The notes under the pieces are model-generated. The model did not search any database, had not been told where the DNA came from, and worked only from the letters and a program-made list of their open reading frames with translations. This document shows positions 1-7,887 of a DNA stretch of 19,835 nucleotides, one piece after another; position 1 is the stretch's first letter; every line of letters begins with the position of its first letter. The DNA lies in assembly GCA_029263635.1 (NCBI GenBank), contig JAJUFY010000004.1, forward strand, positions 1 to 19,835, in the 5' to 3' direction. This stretch comes from Ectothiorhodospiraceae bacterium (GTDB lineage: Bacteria > Pseudomonadota > Gammaproteobacteria > Nitrococcales > AK92). A program made the translations under genes and the position numbers.

Positions 1-403
1 GATCTATACCGGCGATGAGATCGGCGCCGAGTATGAACCCTACGACGAAGGCCCGCCGCTGGTCTGGCAGGACCCACACGACCTCACGCCCTACTATGCC
101 CGCCTCGCGGCACTGCGCCGCGACACGCCGGCGCTGTGGTCCGAGCGGCTGGAGCTGGTCGGCAACGACCAGGAGGAGCGGGTACTGAGCTTCCTCCGGC
201 CGGGGCCGACACCGGCCGAGGATGTGCTGGTAGTGCTGAATTTCAGCGACCGGCCGCTGACCGCCCGGCTCACGAACACCGCCGCCCTCCCTTCCGGCCG
301 TCTCCTCGACCTGCTCGGCGACCGGACGCTCACGCTCGACCCAAGGCGGCCGGCGCTACGGCTGCCGGCCTATGGCGCGGTGGTATTGCAGGCAGCGCCG
401 TAG
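1..403 (+). CDS. GH13 alpha-amylase-family glycosidase, C-terminal part (5' end outside window)
   Basis: The open frame enters from the left edge (codons from base 2) and ends with TAG at 401-403, giving about 133 residues. It starts with IYTGDEIG, the glycine/acid-rich segment just after conserved region IV of GH13 (alpha-amylase, alpha-glucosidase, trehalose synthase group). The end of the barrel follows, with the helix YYARLAALRRDTPAL, then a C-terminal beta-sandwich with the typical phrase VLVVLNFSDRPL. Family knowledge says these enzymes act on alpha-glucosidic bonds; the exact substrate cannot be read from this tail. The GH15 and glucose dehydrogenase genes 5 kb downstream make an alpha-glucan or trehalose role plausible, but that is inference. 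No signal peptide information is available because the N-terminus is missing. Confidence 0.85.
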   Translation, partial: IYTGDEIGAEYEPYDEGPPLVWQDPHDLTPYYARLAALRRDTPALWSERLELVGNDQEERVLSFLRPGPTPAEDVLVVLNFSDRPLTARLTNTAALPSGRLLDLLGDRTLTLDPRRPALRLPAYGAVVLQAAP

Positions 404-440
404 AACCCAAGCAGCTGCCTTTTCCCTTTACACGCCAGCA

Positions 441-545
441 GGAGCGGCGTTCCCCGCCGCGATTCTTCGCAGGTTCGCGGCCAGGGGGGCCGCTCCTACA
501 GAAGAAGCCTGTCATGACCTCGTGGGAGCGGCCCCTGGCCGCGAA
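441..545. repeat. REP-like palindromic cluster (three units)
   Basis: Three GC-rich imperfect palindromes with a shared GGAGCGGC/GCCGC core lie between the GH13 stop and the next gene's stop. They are at 441-462, at 474-500 (TTCGCGGCC then GGCCGCTCCTACA) and, inverted, at 523-545 (GGGAGCGGCCCCTGGCCGCG). The second and third are near-perfect inverted copies, as in paired REP/BIME elements of Pseudomonas and Xanthomonadales. They sit between convergent genes and may also act as a bidirectional transcription barrier. Confidence 0.6.
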
Positions 546-584
546 GGATGAGAGTCATGGCACCGCAGTGCAGCAACCGGCCCG

Positions 585-2261
585 CTACGCCGCCTTGGGC
601 GGCAGCAGCCACCAGCGCTCGCCGTCGCGGGCGGCTTCGCCGTCTTCTTCCAGCTTCAGCAGGTGCGCCAGCAGCGAACGCTTGGCCAGCGGATGCATGA
701 CGTCCGGGACGTCCCGATAGACCACCGGCACCAGTTCGTCCTCGCTGGCCGGGCCGAGCTGGCGCAGCGCGTCCAGCACCTTGGCCTCGCGCGCCAGCCG
801 GTGGGAGATCAGGCGGTCGATCACCTGGTGCGGCTTATCCATCAGGAAGCCGTGCGCCGGGGCGATGTAGTCGAGCTCTTCCTCCGCCAGCAGGTTCAGG
901 GAACGCAGATAAGCGCCCATGTCGCCATCCGGCGGATTAATGACCACCGTGGAGCCCTGCATGATGTGATCGCCGGAGAACAGCAGCCGCTCCTCATCGA
1001 GCACATAGCAGAGATGGTTGGAGGCATGGCCTGGCGTGTGGATGGCGCGCAGGGTCACGCCATCCACCTGCAGCAGGTCGCCGTGGGCCGGCACCCGGTC
1101 CGGCCGGAACTCGCGGTCCTGGCTGTCATGCGGCGGCGCCGGCATGCCCAGCACCTCGGCGCCGGTACGCTCCTTCAGCAGCCGGGCCGCCGGCGAGTGG
1201 TCCATGTGGGTGTGGGTAGTCAGGATCCAGCGGATGCGGCCGCTGCCGGCAGCGGCAATGATGCGCTCGATGTGCTCGGCAATCGGCGGCCCCGGGTCGA
1301 TCACCGCGATCTCGGCGTTGCCGATCAGGTAGGTATTGGTGCCGGGCCCTGTCATCACGCTGGGATTGGGCGCCGTCAGCCGCCGCACGGTCTCCGACAG
1401 CCGGGTCACCACGCCCGGCAGGATCTCGTAAGACGCCGTGCCCCTGCCCTGCGGATCCAGCTTGCAGATCTCGGCATAGGGCGGATCGCCCTCGTGGAAC
1501 AGCCGCATGCCGGCCCTGCCGCGGGCGAAGCGCGGATGGGCGACCACCACCTCGCGCGGCCGGCGCGCGTAGTCCATCAGCGCCGCCGTGGTGGGGAACG
1601 AGGTCAGCGCCTTGAGGGTACGAATAGTCGGCGAGGCGAGCGAGAGGCTGCCGCGGCGGCTGCGCTCCAGAGCCTCCGCCGGCCGGATCCAGACATGGGC
1701 GATGGTCTCCTCGCCATCGTGCAAGGCCGTCTGACCGGCCGGTGCGACCGCGACGAAAAACCGCGTGTCGTAGCGCCGCGGCGGCCCTACCGGCGTCACC
1801 CAGTGACTGAAGAAGGCCAGCTGGTCCAGGGCCAGAGTCACCCCACGGTCGCGGCACAGGTCGGTGAGCGTCATCTCGCCGGCGCTCAGCCGGGCACGCA
1901 GCGCCGCATAGGCCTCGATGTCCTCCGGCGTGCGGATCTCGACCGGCCGGCCGTGCCGATCGCGCGCCAGCAGCAGCCCCGACTCTTCGAAGCACTCCCG
2001 TGCGGCCGCCACCAGATAGCCCAGCCCGCCCTGCTCGATGCCCAGCATCCGGCTCGCCGCGGCATCGTCCATGCTGCACAGAGCCGCCAGCTCGTCGTTG
2101 CGATCGTCGGCATCCACCGCGCCGCCCGGGAAGACGTAGACGCCCGGCATGAAGATCGCCTTGTGGGTGCGCTGCATCAGCAGCACCTCGATACCCTCGG
2201 GGGTATCGCGCGTCAGGATGAGCGTGGAAGCGGGACGTGGAATGGGGGGCGATTCGTGCAT
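585..2261 (-). CDS. Nudix hydrolase / metallo-beta-lactamase (LACTB2-like) fusion protein
   Basis: The protein has 558 residues and two enzymes in one chain. The N-terminal half looks like the NUDT19-type Nudix family: FMPGVYVFPGGAVD around residues 37-50, an insertion, then the metal-binding Nudix helix RECFEESG at 88-95. The second half is a metallo-beta-lactamase domain of the LACTB2/glyoxalase II type, with TGPGTNTYLIG, the HTHMDH zinc motif at 350-355, HTPGHASNHL, FSGDHIM and APAHG, then a winged-helix-like tail. Family members hydrolyse nucleoside-diphosphate-linked substrates such as CoA (Nudix) and thioesters or RNA (MBL); the actual substrates are unknown. ATG 2261 is chosen because GAGG lies 5 bases upstream; ATG 2279 is in frame but has no ribosome site. 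No signal peptide is seen, so it is probably cytosolic. It is divergent from the SDR gene at 2457. Confidence 0.87.
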   Translation of the reverse strand: MHESPPIPRPASTLILTRDTPEGIEVLLMQRTHKAIFMPGVYVFPGGAVDADDRNDELAALCSMDDAAASRMLGIEQGGLGYLVAAARECFEESGLLLARDRHGRPVEIRTPEDIEAYAALRARLSAGEMTLTDLCRDRGVTLALDQLAFFSHWVTPVGPPRRYDTRFFVAVAPAGQTALHDGEETIAHVWIRPAEALERSRRGSLSLASPTIRTLKALTSFPTTAALMDYARRPREVVVAHPRFARGRAGMRLFHEGDPPYAEICKLDPQGRGTASYEILPGVVTRLSETVRRLTAPNPSVMTGPGTNTYLIGNAEIAVIDPGPPIAEHIERIIAAAGSGRIRWILTTHTHMDHSPAARLLKERTGAEVLGMPAPPHDSQDREFRPDRVPAHGDLLQVDGVTLRAIHTPGHASNHLCYVLDEERLLFSGDHIMQGSTVVINPPDGDMGAYLRSLNLLAEEELDYIAPAHGFLMDKPHQVIDRLISHRLAREAKVLDALRQLGPASEDELVPVVYRDVPDVMHPLAKRSLLAHLLKLEEDGEAARDGERWWLLPPKAA

Positions 2262-2326
2262 TCGGGCCTCATATCGCATGACGGCTGTAGCCGGGTACGC
2301 GCCACAGCGTGTCGGAGATACCACAA

Positions 2327-2343
2327 GGTAACCTGCCGTTACC
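2327..2343. promoter_or_regulatory. Perfect inverted repeat, candidate operator
   Basis: GGTAAC-CTGCC-GTTACC is a perfect 6-bp-arm inverted repeat in the 195-bp gap between the divergent Nudix/MBL and SDR genes. Its size and place suit a dimeric repressor or activator site. No regulator gene is adjacent and no clear -35/-10 pair was seen beside it, so function is inference. Confidence 0.3.
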
Positions 2344-2456
2344 GCGGATGCCATCGGCTCGTCGGCGCCGGTCGCCGGGCGCGCCCGGGAACAGCGGCAG
2401 GCAACCGCCGTCCCGACGCGCTACGATCGGCTATCACCACAGAACGAGGAGAGACC

Positions 2457-3257
2457 ATGACAGGCCGGCTTCAGGACAAAGTCGTCATCATCACCGGTGC
2501 CACCAGCGGCATAGGCGAAGCCACGGCACGGCGCTTTGCCGCCGAGGGCGCCCGGCTGGTGCTGGCCGGACGCAGCGTCGACAAGGGCGAGGCGCTGGCG
2601 CGCGAACTGGGCGGCGAGACCGTCTTCCAGCGCACCGACGTCATGCGCGAGACCGACATCGCGGCGCTGGTCGATAAGGCGGTAGAACGCTTCGGCCGCC
2701 TCGACTGCCTGTTCAACAACGCCGGCGCCGGCGAGCGCAGCAGCGTCGAATCGGTCACCGAAGAGCAGTTCGCCGAGGTCATGCGATTGCTGGTCGGCAG
2801 CGTGGTGTTCGGCATGAAGCATGCCGCCCGGGTGATGAAACCGCAGGGCGGCGGCTCCATCATCAACAACTCCAGCATCGCCGCCCACCGCATCAACCAG
2901 GGCGGCTATCTCTACTCCGGCGCCAAGGCGGCCGTCAGCCACCTGACCCGGCTGGCGGGCGCCGAGCTCGGGCCGCACGGCATCCGCGTCAATGCGATCT
3001 CCCCTGGCGCCATCGCCACGCCGATCTTCTGGGGCGGCTCGGCGCGTGCCCATACCCTGAGCGACGAGGAAAACCGGCAGAAGCTCGAGAAGCTGCAGCG
3101 CAATCTCGCCCATGCCACGCCCACGCCCCGCGCCGGCCTGGCCGACGACATCGCCAATGCGGCGGTGTTCCTGGCCAGCGACGAGGCCGGCTACGTGAAC
3201 TGCCATGACCTGGTGGTCGACGGCGGCCGCATCGCGATGTTCAACGAGAAAGCGTGA
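2457..3257 (+). CDS. SDR family NAD(P)-dependent oxidoreductase
   Basis: This is a 266-residue classical short-chain dehydrogenase/reductase. It shows the cofactor motif TGATSGIG at 13-20, NNAG at 87-90, and catalytic Ser140, Tyr153 and Lys157 in a YSGAK context. The closing pattern SPGAIATPIF is followed by FLASDEAGYVNCHDLVVDGG. Length and motif spacing fit the family and suggest a soluble cytosolic tetramer using NAD(H) or NADP(H) to interconvert an alcohol and a ketone. The substrate cannot be told. ATG 2457 follows an AGGAGAG ribosome site, which makes the start secure. It is monocistronic in appearance, divergent from the Nudix/MBL gene, with a strong hairpin 42 bases after its stop. Confidence 0.93.
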   Translation: MTGRLQDKVVIITGATSGIGEATARRFAAEGARLVLAGRSVDKGEALARELGGETVFQRTDVMRETDIAALVDKAVERFGRLDCLFNNAGAGERSSVESVTEEQFAEVMRLLVGSVVFGMKHAARVMKPQGGGSIINNSSIAAHRINQGGYLYSGAKAAVSHLTRLAGAELGPHGIRVNAISPGAIATPIFWGGSARAHTLSDEENRQKLEKLQRNLAHATPTPRAGLADDIANAAVFLASDEAGYVNCHDLVVDGGRIAMFNEKA

Positions 3258-3298
3258 GCGGGAATCCTTCCCCATACCTCCAGCGGGAGGCGCTCTGA

Positions 3299-3330
3299 GC
3301 CTGAGCGGCCTCGATGGAGGCCGCTCAGGC
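3299..3330 (+). terminator. Strong hairpin after the SDR gene, terminator-like
   Basis: A perfect 14-bp stem, GCCTGAGCGGCCTC with its exact complement, closes a GATG loop 42 bases past the SDR stop codon. There is no T-tract after it, so it is not a textbook intrinsic terminator. It could stabilise the 3' end of the transcript or pause polymerase. Confidence 0.4.
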
Positions 3331-3459
3331 ATCGCCCCGGTCGCCAATACGCGCAGCCAAAGCTCCCAGGCCGACGCCTCGCTCTTCCTTCACCCCCTTT
3401 GGAGCGGCCCCTTTCGCCTGCATGGATAGGCGGAAGTCGGACCAAGGGGCAAGACGGAC

Positions 3460-3920
3460 ATGAAGAGCTGGGAACGGGCCTTGCAGGACAGCGTGGTCAC
3501 CGGCGCAGCTGGCGCGCTGGCGGCCGGAGCGGCGGTGGCGCTGCGCTGGCGGCCGGAGCGGCGGTGGCGCCGATCAACGCGACATCGCACGTGCTCTGGG
3601 GCGATGAGGCGGCCGACGTGGAGCACGCCACGCTGCCGCATACGCTGCCGGGCGTGCTGATCAACGCCGGCGCCGGGATGTGGTGGGCGCTGGTGCTGCA
3701 GATGCTGTTCGGCGAGGCGGTGGACCGGCGCGGGCTGCCGACCGCCATGCTTGCCGGTGCAGCCACGGCGGCGCTGGCCTATGTGGTCGACTACCACCTG
3801 GTGCCAAAGCGCCTGATGCCCGGCTGGGAGCTGCGTATGACTCGCCGCTCGCTCTACGCCAGCCTGGGCGCGATGGGAGCGGGACTGGCGCTGGGCGCCC
3901 TGCTGAGCCGCCGGTTCTGA
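3460..3920 (+). pseudogene. Small membrane protein gene, frameshifted by a tandem duplication
   Basis: The N-terminal frame from ATG 3460 reads MKSWERALQDSVVTGAAG then an alanine-rich segment up to about 3541. After that the sensible coding continues in a different frame to TGA 3918-3920, with NATSHVLWGD, an INAGAGMWWALVLQMLFGE membrane segment, AMLAGAATAALAYVVDYHLVPKR, and a last hydrophobic helix before a final SRRF. Removing one 29-bp unit of the duplication at 3514-3570 restores a single frame of about 143 residues with around three or four membrane segments. A conserved hypothetical family with an NATSH-LWGD motif is known to me, but its function is not. As written the gene is broken. 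Alternatives are a sequencing or assembly artefact, or reversible slippage. The TTG-started frame from 3399 is unlikely to be the native start. Confidence 0.7.
3514..3570 (+). repeat. 28-bp direct repeat (29-bp period) inside the membrane protein gene
   Basis: Identical 28-base copies at 3514-3541 and 3543-3570 are separated by one base, so the period is 29. Because 29 is not a multiple of three, the extra copy shifts the reading frame of the host gene. One copy alone encodes the in-frame ALAAGAAVA helix start. Confidence 0.95.
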
Positions 3921-4113
3921 CGACGGCCAGGACACCTCATTCGCTCAAGTCTTCATAGATTGCCGAAACGCCCCTGACGGCAAGCCGCCCGGGATCAGCG
4001 TGCGCGGCATGACCCCCGCCGCGCCCGATGCACCGGCCCATGACCGGCGCCGCAGACGAACGGCGGCGGCTTGGGCTACCATAGCGGCGCTCCCGACCTG
4101 CCCGACCTTCGAC

Positions 4114-4797
4114 GTGCCACACACTACCCATACTTTCCCCGCTGCTTTCCGCGCCACCTGGCCGGTACTGTTCGGCTACGTGCCGCTTGGCCTGGCCTTC
4201 GGCGTGCTGTTCGCGCAGCTCGGCCACCCCTGGTACTGGGCGACGCTGATGGCGGTGGCCGTCTACGCGGGGGCAGCGCAGTTCCTGGCGGTCGGGCTGC
4301 TGGCGGCCGGTGCCGGCATCATCGAGATCGGACTGACCACCCTGCTCCTGAATGCCCGCCACCTGTTCTACGGGCTGTCGCTGGCGCCACGCTTCCCGCG
4401 CGGCGGCGCCGCACGCTGGTACCTGACCTTCGGCCTCACCGACGAGACCTACGCGCTGCTGGCGGGCCTGCCGCCGCCGGCGCCGGAGCTCGCCACCCGC
4501 TTCTATGTACAGATCACGGCGCTGAACCAGGCCTACTGGGTCGCAGGCTGCACGCTGGGCGCGCTGCTGGGCGCGGCGGTGACGGTCGACGTGCAGGGCC
4601 TGGACTTCGTGCTGACGGCGCTGTTCGTGGTGCTGGCGGTCGAGCAGTGGTATGCGGTCCGCAACCCGCGTCCCTTCCTGACCGCCGCCGGCTGCGGGCT
4701 GCTGGCGCTGCTTGCCGTCGGCAGCCAGCACATGCTGCTCGCTGCGCTGGGCCTTGCGACCTTGCTGCTGCTGCTCGACCGGCGGAGCTACGCATGA
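4114..4797 (+). CDS. azlC: AzlC family branched-chain amino acid exporter, large subunit
   Basis: The 227-residue integral inner-membrane protein has the AzlC signature near the N-terminus: AFRATWPVLFGYVPLGLAFG, then AVYAGAAQFLAVGLL and LLLNARHLFYGLSLAP, followed by the DETYALL segment and several further hydrophobic helices. AzlC with AzlD forms an exporter of branched-chain amino acids and related compounds (YgaZH type). GTG 4114 is preferred as start: it places about eight residues before the conserved AFRAT block, as in relatives, and gives the usual family length. The longer frame from 4000 would add an arginine-rich, non-homologous leader. No convincing ribosome site precedes the GTG, so the start is less certain than the identity. 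Its stop overlaps the azlD start (ATGA), showing translational coupling. Confidence 0.9.
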   Translation: MPHTTHTFPAAFRATWPVLFGYVPLGLAFGVLFAQLGHPWYWATLMAVAVYAGAAQFLAVGLLAAGAGIIEIGLTTLLLNARHLFYGLSLAPRFPRGGAARWYLTFGLTDETYALLAGLPPPAPELATRFYVQITALNQAYWVAGCTLGALLGAAVTVDVQGLDFVLTALFVVLAVEQWYAVRNPRPFLTAAGCGLLALLAVGSQHMLLAALGLATLLLLLDRRSYA

Positions 4798-5132
4798 GTC
4801 CCGACGCTTATCTGCTGGCCGCCATCGCGGTGATGACGGCAGCCACCTTCGCAACCCGGGCGCTGCCGTTCCTGCTGCTGCGCCGGGGCGCCGACCACCC
4901 GGTGGTGCTGTTCCTCGGCCGCTATCTGCCGGCGGCCGTGATGACGCTGCTGGTGCTGTACGCCGTCAAGGACGTGCCGCTGCGGACCGCACCCTACGGC
5001 CTGACCCACGCCATCGCGATCGTTGTGACGGCCGCGGTGCACATCTGGCGGCGCAACGCCCTGCTCAGCATTGCCGCCGGCACCGGGCTGTTCATCTGGC
5101 TGCAGCGCAGCGGCCTGCTGGCCGGCCTCTGA
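4794..5132 (+). CDS. azlD: AzlD family branched-chain amino acid exporter, small subunit
   Basis: This 112-residue membrane protein has four hydrophobic stretches. It shows the AzlD pattern ATRALPFLLL near residue 20 and FLGRYLPAAVMTLLVLYAVKD in the middle, then THAIAIVVTAAVHIWRRN and a final helix ending in LFIWLQRSGLL. Length and layout match AzlD/YgaH. It is the partner of AzlC, with which it forms the amino acid exporter in the inner membrane. The ATG overlaps the azlC stop by four bases, so both are expected from one transcript. No terminator with a T-tract follows in the 81 bases before the next gene, so read-through into the glucose dehydrogenase gene is possible. Confidence 0.92.
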   Translation: MSPDAYLLAAIAVMTAATFATRALPFLLLRRGADHPVVLFLGRYLPAAVMTLLVLYAVKDVPLRTAPYGLTHAIAIVVTAAVHIWRRNALLSIAAGTGLFIWLQRSGLLAGL

Positions 5133-5213
5133 CGGTTCCGCTGGCGTCACCTTTGATGGGGAGCCGCCGGCCCCCAGCTTGATGCGATCCGAGGTCTGAA
5201 CAAGGGCCGCCGC

Positions 5214-6050
5214 GTGCCAACGCCTTCCGCTCTTGAGCGCATGCCCGATCTGGGCCTGTCGGGTCAGGTGGCCGTCGTCACCGGGGCCAGCTCGGGATTG
5301 GGACAGGCCTGCGCGCTGACGCTTGGCCTGGCAGGAGCGGCCGTGGTGGTCAATCACCTGCCGCGCAGCGCCGACGCCGCCGCAGAGGTGGTGACGCGGA
5401 TCGAGGACGGCGGTGGCCGGGCCCTGGCCGTGGCCGCCGATATCAGCCGCGAAGACGAGGTCGAGGCACTGTTTGCCAGGGCCGTCGACCGCTTCGGCAC
5501 CGTCCATATTCTCGTCAACAACGCCGGCGTCCAGGACGGCACTCGTTTTCAGGACATGAGCCTGACGCAGTGGCAACGGGTGCTCGACATCAACCTGACC
5601 GGACAGTTCCTGTGCGCCCGGGCGGCGGTGCGTGAATTCCTGCGGCGCGGAATGCAGCCGGAGCTGTCCTGCGCGCTGGGCAAGATCATCTGCATGAGTT
5701 CGGTGCACCAGATCATCCCGTGGGCCTTCGAGACCAACTACGCCGCATCCAAAGGCGGCGTGATGCTGCTGATGCAGTCGCTGGCGCAGGAGCTCGCGCC
5801 CAACCGGATCCGCGTCAACGCGGTCGCGCCGGGGGCGATCCGCACGCCGATCAACCGCCCGGCCTGGGAAACACCGCAGGCCCTCAAGGCCCTGCTCGAA
5901 CTGATCCCGTACGGCCGCATCGGCGAGCCGGCCGACGTGGCGCAGGCAGTGGCGTGGCTGGCCTCGGACCTGTCCGACTACATGATCGGCACCACGCTGT
6001 TCATCGACGGCGGCATGGCCCTTTATCCCTCCTTTCGCGGCCATGGCTAA
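5214..6050 (+). CDS. Glucose 1-dehydrogenase-like SDR oxidoreductase
   Basis: The 278-residue classical SDR has TGASSGLG at 23-30, NNAG, and catalytic Ser163, Tyr176 and Lys180 in YAASKGG. The block CMSSVHQIIPW, the phrase GAIRTPIN and the C-terminal GGMALYPSF are hallmarks of Bacillus-type glucose 1-dehydrogenase, which oxidises beta-D-glucose to glucono-1,5-lactone with NAD(P)+. An insertion with a cysteine (RRGMQPELSCALGK) lies before the catalytic serine. GTG 5214 is supported by AAGGG seven bases upstream; ATG 5241 is an alternative. Its last 8 bases overlap the start of the GH15 gene, so the two products are probably made together: GH15 releasing glucose, this enzyme oxidising it. No signal peptide, so cytosolic. 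Confidence 0.88.
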   Translation: MPTPSALERMPDLGLSGQVAVVTGASSGLGQACALTLGLAGAAVVVNHLPRSADAAAEVVTRIEDGGGRALAVAADISREDEVEALFARAVDRFGTVHILVNNAGVQDGTRFQDMSLTQWQRVLDINLTGQFLCARAAVREFLRRGMQPELSCALGKIICMSSVHQIIPWAFETNYAASKGGVMLLMQSLAQELAPNRIRVNAVAPGAIRTPINRPAWETPQALKALLELIPYGRIGEPADVAQAVAWLASDLSDYMIGTTLFIDGGMALYPSFRGHG

Positions 6051-7887
6051 GCCCATCGAAGACTACGGCTTCATCGGCAACATGCTGACCGGCGCGCTTA
6101 TCGCGCGCGACGGCTCCCTGGACTGGCTGTGCCTCCCGCGCTTCGACAGCGACGCCTGCTTTGCGGCCCTGCTCGGCGGCCCGGAGCACGGCCGCTGGCA
6201 GATCGCCCCGGCCGGCGAGATCGTGCGGACCAGCCGCCGCTACCGGCCGGGCACCGCGATCCTGGAAACCACCTTCGAAACTGCCGAAGGCCGGGCCACC
6301 GTGATCGACTTCATGCCCTTCACCGACGACGAGCGCTATGTCGATGTGGTGCGCCTGGTGCGCGGCGACGCCGGCAAGGTACGGATGCGGATGGAGCTGA
6401 TCATGCGCTTCGGCTACGGCCGGCTGGTGCCCTGGGTGCGACGCCAAGGCTACGGGCTCAGCGCCGTCACCGGCCCCGACGCCCTGCAGCTGCATACGCC
6501 GGTGGAACTGCACGGCGCGAACTTCACCACCACCGCCGAGTTCAGCGTCGGCGCCGGCGCGACCGTGCCGTTCACGCTCGCCTACCATCCGTCCCACCAC
6601 CCGGCCCGCCTGCCCGAGAACGCCGACCAGCGGCTGGAACAGGCGACCCGCCTGTGGTGCGACTGGTCCGGCCGCTGCCAGCACGAACGGCAGGAGGGCC
6701 ATCCCTGGCGGGAAGCGGTGGTGCGCTCGCTGATCACCCTCAAGGCGCTGACCTTTCAACCCACCGGCGGGATCGTCGCCGCGCCCACCACCTCACTGCC
6801 GGAACGGCTGGGCGGCATCCGCAACTGGGACTACCGCTTCTGCTGGATTCGCGACGCCACCCTCACCCTGTACGCGCTGCTCACCTCCGGCTATCGCGAG
6901 GAAGCCGAGGCCTGGCGCCACTGGCTGCTGCGCGCCGCCGCCGGCGACCCGAAGCAGCTGCAGATCATGTACGGCCTCGGCGGCGAGCGGCGGCTCACCG
7001 AATTCGATCTGCCCTGGCTGCCCGGCTACGCCGGCAGCAGCCCGGTGCGGGTCGGCAACGCTGCCCACGAGCAGCGCCAGCTCGATGTCCAGGGCGAGCT
7101 GATGGACACCCTCTATGTCGCCCGCAAGTTTCACCTGGAACCCGACGACGACGCCTGGCGGTTCCAGAAAACCATGCTCGAGCAGCTGGCGCGGGATTGG
7201 AACAAGCCCGACGAGGGCATCTGGGAAATCCGCTCCGGCAAGCGGCACTTCACCCATTCGCGGATGATGTGCTGGGCGGCCTTCGACCGCGGCATCAAGG
7301 CCGTGGAGAACCAGGGGCTGACCGGCCCGGTAGAACGCTGGCGCGTGCTGCGCGACACCATCCACGCCGATGTCTGCCGCCACGGCTGGAACCCCGACAA
7401 GCAGGCCTTCGTGCAGTACTACGGCGGCAATGCCCTGGATGCCTCGCTGCTGCTGATGGCGGAGGTCGGTTTCCTGCCGTCGGAAGACCCGCGCTTTGTC
7501 GGCACCGTCGAAGCCATCGAGCGGGAGCTCACGGTCGACGGCCTGGTGCTGCGCTACCGGCCCGAGCACGCACCGGACGGCCTGCCCGGCCATGAAGGGG
7601 TGTTTCTTGCCTGCAGTTTCTGGCTGGCCGACGCCTACATCATGCTCGGCCGCCGCGACGACGCCGAGGCGCTGTTCGAGCGGCTGCTCGGCCTCCGTAA
7701 CGATCTCGGCCTGCTGGCCGAGGAGTTCGATCCGCGCAGCGGCCGCCAGCTCGGCAACTTCCCGCAGGCGTTCTCGCACATCGCCCTGGTGAATACCGCC
7801 AACAACCTGGCGTCGGCCTACGGCCCGGCCGAACAGCGCGCCGACCACCGGGCGCCGGCCACGGTCCGCGCCGTCGGCGGCGGCTGA
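6043..7887 (+). CDS. GH15 family glycoside hydrolase (glucoamylase or trehalase type)
   Basis: The 614-residue protein has the bacterial GH15 layout. An N-terminal beta-sandwich starts with PIEDYGFIGN and LDWLCLPRFDS. The (alpha/alpha)6 barrel follows, with RNWDYRFCWIRDA around 260-272, GIWEIR at 392-397 (candidate acid Glu395), HSRMMCWAAFDRG, and LLAEEFD at 557-563 (candidate base Glu560/561). Members are inverting exo-hydrolases that release beta-D-glucose from maltooligosaccharides or, in some bacterial branches close to this architecture, from trehalose. The two activities cannot be separated by eye. No signal peptide is present, so it acts in the cytosol. ATG 6043 overlaps the upstream dehydrogenase by 8 bases. 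Its TGA abuts the stop of the convergent thioesterase gene with no base between. Confidence 0.92.
   Translation: MAKPIEDYGFIGNMLTGALIARDGSLDWLCLPRFDSDACFAALLGGPEHGRWQIAPAGEIVRTSRRYRPGTAILETTFETAEGRATVIDFMPFTDDERYVDVVRLVRGDAGKVRMRMELIMRFGYGRLVPWVRRQGYGLSAVTGPDALQLHTPVELHGANFTTTAEFSVGAGATVPFTLAYHPSHHPARLPENADQRLEQATRLWCDWSGRCQHERQEGHPWREAVVRSLITLKALTFQPTGGIVAAPTTSLPERLGGIRNWDYRFCWIRDATLTLYALLTSGYREEAEAWRHWLLRAAAGDPKQLQIMYGLGGERRLTEFDLPWLPGYAGSSPVRVGNAAHEQRQLDVQGELMDTLYVARKFHLEPDDDAWRFQKTMLEQLARDWNKPDEGIWEIRSGKRHFTHSRMMCWAAFDRGIKAVENQGLTGPVERWRVLRDTIHADVCRHGWNPDKQAFVQYYGGNALDASLLLMAEVGFLPSEDPRFVGTVEAIERELTVDGLVLRYRPEHAPDGLPGHEGVFLACSFWLADAYIMLGRRDDAEALFERLLGLRNDLGLLAEEFDPRSGRQLGNFPQAFSHIALVNTANNLASAYGPAEQRADHRAPATVRAVGGG

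Noticed and set aside
663..2456. Very long plus-strand open frame continuous with the SDR gene
   Set aside because: It is the antisense of the Nudix/MBL gene; the translation is low-complexity, rich in Arg, His and Gln, and has no family motif. Only the part from ATG 2457 is a real protein.
3399..3459. TTG-started upstream extension of the small membrane protein frame
   Set aside because: The residues before the duplication in this frame are not hydrophobic or conserved-looking, while the ATG 3460 frame gives the natural helix; the frames join only through the duplication.
4000..4113. N-terminal extension of AzlC from ATG 4000
   Set aside because: It adds 38 Arg/Ala/Pro-rich residues that AzlC proteins lack; homology starts just after GTG 4114.
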